64,000 nucleotides of DNA. Source: Lysobacter sp. K5869 (GTDB taxonomy: Bacteria > Pseudomonadota > Gammaproteobacteria > Xanthomonadales > Xanthomonadaceae). The notes beneath the pieces were generated by a model. The model was not told where the DNA came from. It worked only from the letters and a program-made list of their open reading frames with translations, and searched no databases. How positions within the stretch are numbered: position 1 is the stretch's first letter; every line of letters begins with the position of its first letter. This document shows, one piece after another, positions 58,825 through 64,000 of the stretch. A program made the translations under genes and the position numbers. The stretch is from assembly GCF_018847975.1 (NCBI RefSeq), contig NZ_CP072597.1:3201001-3265000 (forward strand), in the 5' to 3' direction.

Positions 58825-59937
58825 GGCGGCTTCGTGCTTCGCGAGCGCCCATTGGACGTGTTCGCGCACCAATTCGCTCGGATGCTCCCGGCGCGAACGC
58901 AAGGCCGCGATCGTCTCGGGCGTTGTCGGCGCATTGCCCAGCGCCACCGCGATATTGCGCAACCACCGCTCGTGCCCGCTGCGGCGGATCGCCGAGCCTT
59001 CGGTGCGGCGCAGGAATTCGTCCTCTTCCCACGCGAACAGCTGCGCCAGCGTCGCCCGGTCCAGATCGTTGCGCGCGCGGAAATCCGGCTCGTCGCTGCG
59101 CCGGGCGAACTTGTTCCAAGGGCACACCAACTGGCAGTCGTCGCAGCCGAAGATGCGGTTGCCGATGGGCTCGCGCAGTTCCAGCGGAATCGCGCCCTCG
59201 TGTTCGATGGTGAGGTACGCGATGCAGCGCCGCGCATCCAGCCGGTGCGGCGCGACGATGGCCTGAGTCGGGCAGATGTCGATGCAGCGCACGCAGGTGC
59301 CGCAGTGCGCGCTGGCCGGCGCGTCCACCGGCAGCGGCAGGTCGACGTAGATCTCGCCGAGGAAGAACCACGAGCCGCCGTCCTTGTCGATCAGGCAGGT
59401 GTGCTTGCCGATCCAGCCGAGCCCGGCGTTGCGCGCCAGCGCGCGTTCGAGCACCGGCGCGGAATCGACGAACACGCGGTGGCCGAACGACCCCACCAGT
59501 TCGGCCAGCCGCTCGGCCAGCCGTTGCAGACGCTGGCGCATGAGCTTGTGGTAGTCGCGGCCGAGCGCGTAGCGGGCGACGTAGGCGCGCTCGCCGTCGG
59601 CCAGCGTGGCCCAGGCGTCGTCGTCGTCGCGGCGGCCGTAGTCGAGCCCGACCGAAATCACCCGCACCGTGCCCGGCAGCAACTGCGCCGGGCGCGCGCG
59701 CAATTCGCCGTGGCGCGCCATCCAGTCCATCGAGCCGTGCAGGCCGCGTTCCAGCCAATCCAGCAAATACGCCTCGTCCTGGCCGAGCTCGACGCCGCTG
59801 ATGCCGCAGCGCTGGAAGCCGAATTCGCCCGCCAGCTCGCGGATGCGCCGCGCCAGCGCCGAATAGTCGGGCGCGGGCCGGCCGGCGGGATCGCCGGGCG
59901 CGTCGGAGGAACTGGGGCTGGCGTCGATCTGGCTCAC
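58819..59937 (-). CDS. queG: Epoxyqueuosine reductase
   Basis: This 372-residue cobalamin and iron-sulfur enzyme performs the last step of queuosine formation in tRNA. Iron-sulfur ligands are CGTCVRCIDICPT (Cys 212, 215, 218, 222), Cys238 and CDDCQLVCPWN (Cys 265, 268, 272); the likely catalytic Asp158 lies in FVDSAPVLER. The start is GTG (MSQIDASPSS). It is divergent from nnr, only 25 bp apart. Its last codons run into a REP-like element, so the C-terminus may have been redefined by the repeat. Confidence 0.95.
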   Translation of the reverse strand: MSQIDASPSSSDAPGDPAGRPAPDYSALARRIRELAGEFGFQRCGISGVELGQDEAYLLDWLERGLHGSMDWMARHGELRARPAQLLPGTVRVISVGLDYGRRDDDDAWATLADGERAYVARYALGRDYHKLMRQRLQRLAERLAELVGSFGHRVFVDSAPVLERALARNAGLGWIGKHTCLIDKDGGSWFFLGEIYVDLPLPVDAPASAHCGTCVRCIDICPTQAIVAPHRLDARRCIAYLTIEHEGAIPLELREPIGNRIFGCDDCQLVCPWNKFARRSDEPDFRARNDLDRATLAQLFAWEEDEFLRRTEGSAIRRSGHERWLRNIAVALGNAPTTPETIAALRSRREHPSELVREHVQWALAKHEAAL

Positions 59938-59962
59938 GATGCGCTAAGTATAGAATCCAGGC

Positions 59963-61486
59963 ATGTCCCGGTCCTCCGAAATCGCCGGCATCGCGGCCCG
60001 CGCCGCCGAAACGCCGCTGTACGACGCCGCCGCGCTGCGCTGGATCGAGCGCGCGGCGGCCGACGAACTCGGCGATGCCTTCGAGCTGATGCGCCGCGCC
60101 GGCGAGGCCGCGTGGCGCGAATGGCTGGATCGCTGGACCCAGGCCTATTCGCTGCTGGTGGTCTGCGGCCCCGGCAACAACGGCGGCGACGGCTACGTGA
60201 TGGCGACCCACGCGCTACGCAACGGCCGGCGAGCGACGGTCGTGCGCTTGCGCGAACACGCGCCGCGCGGCGAACTCGCGCAACGCGCGGCGGCCGAATA
60301 CGCCGAAGCCGGCGGCGCGGCGATCGAATTCGACGGTACGCTGCCTGAGGCCGACGCCATCGTCGACGCCTTGTTCGGCATCGGCTTGTCGCGCGCGCCG
60401 GACGCCGCGGCGAGCGCGCTGATCGAGGCGATCAACGCGCACGGCGCACCGGTGTTCGCGCTCGACGCGCCCAGCGGCGTGGATGCCGACCGCGGCGCGG
60501 TGGCGGGCGCGGCGGTGGTCGCCGAGCGCACCCTTGAATTCATCGCGCGCAAGCACGGGTTGCGCACCGGTGCGGCGCTGGACTACACCGGCGAGTTCGC
60601 GCTCGCGGACTTGGGCTTGCGCGTGCCGCAGTACGGCGCGTATCCGGTCGCCGAATGGCTGCGCGAACCGGATTTGAACCGCTGGCTGCGCCCGCGCCGG
60701 CGCGACAGCCACAAAGGCCGCAACGGCCGCGTGCTGTGCATCGGCGGCGATCACGGCCACGGCGGCGCGCTGATGCTGTGCGCGCAGGCCGCGCTGCGCA
60801 GCGGCGCGGGGCTGGTCGATGCCGCGACCCGCGCCGATCACGTCGCGCCGTTGCTGGCGCGCTTGCCCGAAGCGATGCCGCGCGCGGTCGAATCCAGCGA
60901 AGACGCGCGCGCCGCGCTGGACGCGGCCGACGTGATCGCCATCGGCCCGGGCCTGGGCACGCAAGAGTGGGGCGCGCACTTGTTCGTAGCGGCGCTCGCC
61001 AGCGGAAAACCGCTGCTGCTCGACGCCGACGCGCTGAATCTGCTCGCCGCGCAACCGCGCGCGTTGCCGGCCGATTGCATCCTCACCCCGCACCCGGGCG
61101 AAGCCGCGCGCCTGCTCGGCAGCGACACCGCGCGCGTGCAGGCCGACCGCTTTGCTGCGGTGCGCGCGTTGAGCGAACGCTATCGCTGCGCGGTGGTGTT
61201 GAAGGGCGCGGGCAGCTTGGTGCATGCGCCGGGGCAGGGCGTGCGCGTGATCGGCGCCGGCAATCCGGGCATGGCCGTCGGCGGCATGGGCGATGTGCTC
61301 AGCGGCGTAATCGCGGCTTTGCGCGCGCAAGGTTTGGACGCGTTCGACGCGGCCGGTTGCGGCGCGTTGCTGCATTCGGTCGCGGGCGATCATGCCGCGC
61401 GCGACGGCGGCGAACGCGGCCTGTTGCCGAGCGACCTGATGCCGTGGCTGCGCCGCTGCGCCAATCCGCGCGCGGATGAGCGATGA
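59963..61486 (+). CDS. nnr: Bifunctional NAD(P)H-hydrate epimerase / ADP-dependent dehydratase
   Basis: This 507-residue protein repairs hydrated NAD(P)H. The N-terminal epimerase (YjeF_N, about 15-225) shows VVCGPGNNGGDGYVMA and ALDAPSGVDADRG. The C-terminal dehydratase (about 235-505) shows RNGRVLCIGGDHGHGGA, ILTPHPGEAARLLG and the ATP-fold segment GNPGMAVGGMGDVLSGVIAA. It overlaps tsaE by 4 bp. Confidence 0.95.
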   Translation: MSRSSEIAGIAARAAETPLYDAAALRWIERAAADELGDAFELMRRAGEAAWREWLDRWTQAYSLLVVCGPGNNGGDGYVMATHALRNGRRATVVRLREHAPRGELAQRAAAEYAEAGGAAIEFDGTLPEADAIVDALFGIGLSRAPDAAASALIEAINAHGAPVFALDAPSGVDADRGAVAGAAVVAERTLEFIARKHGLRTGAALDYTGEFALADLGLRVPQYGAYPVAEWLREPDLNRWLRPRRRDSHKGRNGRVLCIGGDHGHGGALMLCAQAALRSGAGLVDAATRADHVAPLLARLPEAMPRAVESSEDARAALDAADVIAIGPGLGTQEWGAHLFVAALASGKPLLLDADALNLLAAQPRALPADCILTPHPGEAARLLGSDTARVQADRFAAVRALSERYRCAVVLKGAGSLVHAPGQGVRVIGAGNPGMAVGGMGDVLSGVIAALRAQGLDAFDAAGCGALLHSVAGDHAARDGGERGLLPSDLMPWLRRCANPRADER

Positions 61487-62019
61487 TGCGCGCGATGACT
61501 TCCGCACCGGCTTCCGAACTCGCTTTGCATCTGGCCGACGCCGACGCCACCGACGCGCTCGGCGCCGCGCTCGCGTCCGCGCGCGCGCGCCTGCCGGCAG
61601 ACGCGCCCGCGTTGCACGTGCACCTGCACGGCGATCTGGGCGCCGGCAAATCCACCTTGGCGCGCGCGTTGCTGCGCGCGCTCGGCGTGCAAGGCGCGAT
61701 CCGCAGCCCGACCTACACCTTGGTCGAGCGTTACCCGCTGTCCGACGGCGGCGAAGCCTGGCATCTGGACCTGTACCGGATCGGCGACGCCGGCGAACTC
61801 GAATTTCTCGGCCTGGACGGCGGCGAGGCCACGCTGTGGCTGATCGAGTGGCCCGAACGCGGCCGCGGCTGGCTGCCGCCGGCCGATCTGCGCATCGATC
61901 TGGCCGTGGACGGCGATGGGCGCGGCGTCCGGCTGGCCGCGGCCAGCGTCGGGGGGCGGGCCTGGCTGGCGGCGCTGGCGGCGGCGACGGGAACTGAGCC
62001 GCTTGCGGCCGACTCCTGA
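61483..62019 (+). CDS. tsaE: TsaE, ATPase for t6A tRNA modification
   Basis: This 178-residue P-loop protein works with TsaB and TsaD to form N6-threonylcarbamoyladenosine in tRNA. Walker A GDLGAGKST is at 50-58; the family motifs IRSPTYTLVERYP and HLDLYRIGDAGELEFLGLD and the LIEWPERG motif are intact. Start ATG at the overlap with nnr; a second ATG at codon 5 is possible. The nnr-tsaE-amiC order is common in gammaproteobacteria, with mutL expected next beyond the window. Confidence 0.94.
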   Translation: MMRAMTSAPASELALHLADADATDALGAALASARARLPADAPALHVHLHGDLGAGKSTLARALLRALGVQGAIRSPTYTLVERYPLSDGGEAWHLDLYRIGDAGELEFLGLDGGEATLWLIEWPERGRGWLPPADLRIDLAVDGDGRGVRLAAASVGGRAWLAALAAATGTEPLAADS

Positions 62020-62106
62020 ACGATTCCCTAGGAAGTAGCGGCAGGTACCGGATTTGCAAGGAAAAAATACTTGCAATTCCACGATCCCGGTGCTTGACTT
62101 ACGCCC

Positions 62107-63870
62107 ATGCGAGTCAAAGGGGCCACCGTTCAGAAAGTCCTGATGGGCCTGGCGCTGCTGGCGGCGCTGGCCTGGAATCTCGCGCATGCCAGCGAAATCA
62201 AAGGCTTGGAACTGCGCAACGGCGCCACCGGCACCCGCGCCGAAATCGTCCTCGACGGCGCCGGCCAGTACAAAGTCATCAGCCTCAAAGGCCCCGACCG
62301 CCTCGTGGTCGATCTGCCGGCCTCGCGCCTGGGCAAGGGCGTCAAGCTTCCCGCCGGTTCCGGCCTGGTCAAATCCGTGCGCAGCGGCGAGCCGCAGCCC
62401 GGCACCGCGCGCATCGTGTTCGATCTGGCCCAGCCGGTGTCGGTGCTCAAGCCGCGCATCGAGCAGGGGCCGGGCGGTCCGCGCCTGATCCTGGAATGGC
62501 CGGGCGACGGCAGCGAGCCCGCGGCCGCGGTCGCCGCCGCACCGAAGGCGGCCGAGCCCAAGCCGTCCGAACCCAAGACCGTCGAGCCCAAGTCCGTCGA
62601 ATCCAGGCCGGCGGTCGCCGAGCCGGCGACCGGCTTCGCCTCCGTGCCGGCGCCGAACGCGCCGAACGCCGCGGCCGAACCGGCCGATCCGGCGCTCGCC
62701 TCCAACGCCGCCACCAGCAAGCTCATTTCCGAACTCGCCGCGCGCGGCGCGGGCGCGCATGCCGCGCCGACCGGCCAGCCGCCGGGCGCGCAGGCGCCGG
62801 CCGTGGCCGCCGCCGCGCCGCCGCCGGCCGCGCAGCAGGCCGTCAATCAAGCCGCCAATCAGGCCGTGTTCGAGCAGGCCGCGCAGGCGCCGGTGCCGAC
62901 CACCGTCGCCACCGGCGTGCCGACCCGCATCGCCACGGGCGTGCCCACCCGCATCGCGACCGGCGTGCCGACGCCGATGCCGGGTTCGGCCGCCGCCAAC
63001 GCTACTGCGACCGCCGCCGCCCCGAGCGCGCCGGCCGCCGCCGAACCGGCGCCGCCGGCCGGCGCGGTCAAGACGCTCAAGGACGTGATGCGCGGCCGCG
63101 GCATGCGCCCGCTGATCATCGCCATCGACCCGGGCCACGGCGGCCAGGATCCCGGCGCGATCGGCCAGGGCGGCAAGCGCGAGAAAGACGTGACCCTGGC
63201 CATCGGCCGCGAACTGGCGCGCCAGATCAACGCCACGCCGGGCCTGAAGGCCTACATGACCCGCGACACCGACGTGTTCATCCCGCTGCCGCGCCGCGCC
63301 CAGCTGGCGCGTCAGGCCAAGGCCGACATGTTCGTCTCGATCCACGCCGACGCCGCGGAAAACCGCAGCGCGCGCGGCTCCTCGGTGTACGTGCTCTCGC
63401 TCAAGGGCGCGACCTCGCAGCGCGCGCGCTGGCTGGCGGACAAGGAAAACGCCTCCGACCTGATCGGCGGCGTGCGCTTGCAGCAGACCGACAACACCTT
63501 GGCCTCGGTGCTGCTCGACCTGACCCAGAGCGGCCACATGAAGGCGTCCGAAGACGCCGCCGCGCACGTGCTCGAAGGCCTGCGCGACGTCGGCAACAAC
63601 CACAAGCCGCACGTGGAGAAGGCCAACTTCGCGGTTCTGCGCACCTCGGACATGCCGGCGATGCTGGTGGAGACCAACTTCATCTCCAACCCGGACGAAG
63701 AGCGCCGCCTGACCGATCCGGGCCACCAGCGCGCGCTGGCGCGCGCGGTGCTCGGCGGGATCAACAACTACTTCACCCGCCAGCCGCCGCCGGGCTCGCT
63801 GTACGCCGCGCGCGCCGAAGCCCAGCAGGGCTCGCCGCCGCAGGGCGGCGGTTTTGGCGGCAGCCCCTAA
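62107..63870 (+). CDS. amiC: N-acetylmuramoyl-L-alanine amidase (AmiC/AmiB type)
   Basis: This 587-residue zinc amidase splits septal peptidoglycan. It has a signal peptide (1-28, ending AHA) and an AMIN domain at about 30-133 that targets the septum. A long Ala/Pro linker follows (135-325), holding three repeats of ATGVPT. The Amidase_3 domain (about 335-560) contains IDPGHGGQDPGA (zinc His343), SIHADA (His413) and MLVETNFISNPDEE. No LysM domain follows. The linker is long for the family. A short glycine-rich tail ends the protein. Confidence 0.95.
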   Translation: MRVKGATVQKVLMGLALLAALAWNLAHASEIKGLELRNGATGTRAEIVLDGAGQYKVISLKGPDRLVVDLPASRLGKGVKLPAGSGLVKSVRSGEPQPGTARIVFDLAQPVSVLKPRIEQGPGGPRLILEWPGDGSEPAAAVAAAPKAAEPKPSEPKTVEPKSVESRPAVAEPATGFASVPAPNAPNAAAEPADPALASNAATSKLISELAARGAGAHAAPTGQPPGAQAPAVAAAAPPPAAQQAVNQAANQAVFEQAAQAPVPTTVATGVPTRIATGVPTRIATGVPTPMPGSAAANATATAAAPSAPAAAEPAPPAGAVKTLKDVMRGRGMRPLIIAIDPGHGGQDPGAIGQGGKREKDVTLAIGRELARQINATPGLKAYMTRDTDVFIPLPRRAQLARQAKADMFVSIHADAAENRSARGSSVYVLSLKGATSQRARWLADKENASDLIGGVRLQQTDNTLASVLLDLTQSGHMKASEDAAAHVLEGLRDVGNNHKPHVEKANFAVLRTSDMPAMLVETNFISNPDEERRLTDPGHQRALARAVLGGINNYFTRQPPPGSLYAARAEAQQGSPPQGGGFGGSP

Positions 63871-63901
63871 CTAGCGGCGCGCTCAGACAGCAGACTTCGA
63901 C

Positions 63902-63930
63902 GGCCCCGGCGATCCCGGGGCCGCTTTCGT
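63902..63930 (+). terminator. Hairpin after amiC, probable terminator
   Basis: GGCCCCGG and CCGGGGCC form an 8-bp stem with a 5-nt loop, followed by GCTTTCGTT. It lies 31 bp after the stop. The remaining 70 bp to the window end show no gene. Confidence 0.7.
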
Positions 63931-64000
63931 TCGGGCTACTTTGGTCCGGCTGTTTTCCTTCGGGCCGCCGTCCTTGCTGCCGGAACCATCGCAGCCTCGC

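Overview
The window reads as a piece of a high-GC gammaproteobacterial chromosome of the Xanthomonadaceae, most likely a Lysobacter. The reasons are a polycyclic tetramate macrolactam (PTM) cluster of the HSAF/dihydromaltophilin type with arginase, ferredoxin reductase and TonB receptor beside it; the gene order pncC (cinA)-lexA-recA-recX-alaS-csrA; a xanthomonad-type LexA operator; and very strong G/C at third codon positions. No phage, insertion sequence, plasmid gene or CRISPR array was recognised.

Region 1 (1-21.6 kb) is the accessory region. On the minus strand, in order of transcription, lie a sterol-desaturase-like di-iron hydroxylase, a 3161-residue iterative hybrid PKS-NRPS (KS-AT-DH-KR-ACP-C-A-PCP-TE), two FAD-dependent phytoene-desaturase-like oxidoreductases and an MFS exporter. 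On the plus strand, across a 519-bp divergent control region, lie ferredoxin-NADP reductase, arginase and a TonB-dependent receptor. These fit one pathway. Arginase supplies ornithine, the PKS-NRPS joins two polyene chains to it, the FAD enzymes close carbocycles, and the hydroxylase, perhaps fed electrons by the reductase, finishes the molecule. Only two cyclising FAD enzymes are present and no alcohol-dehydrogenase-type cyclase, so the product may be a 5/5 bicyclic PTM rather than HSAF itself.

Region 2 (21.6-33 kb) holds a PD40 beta-propeller protein, pncC, a MarR-GNAT fusion divergent from lexA, then recA, recX, alaS, csrA, tRNA-Ser(GCT) and two identical tRNA-Arg(ACG) genes. Between the two tRNA-Arg genes sit 31 perfect copies of an 8-bp unit.

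Region 3 (33-43.4 kb) is the potassium system on the minus strand: a TorF-like porin, kdpF (30 codons), kdpA, kdpB, kdpC, then, after about 1.1 kb of repeats that include a large inverted duplication, kdpD and kdpE.

Region 4 (43.4-64 kb) is housekeeping: a hydrolase with thiD, a membrane protein, phoH, bcp and gcvR (minus); dapA and a bamC-like lipoprotein (plus); a secreted unknown protein, fdxA and tRNA-Glu(CTC) (minus); pcnB, folK, panB, panC, panD and pgi (plus); queG (minus); then nnr, tsaE and amiC (plus).

Most gaps longer than 150 bp carry REP-like hairpin elements with the core TGTAGGAGCGGCG, usually as inverted pairs and twice as tandem arrays with a period near 150 bp.
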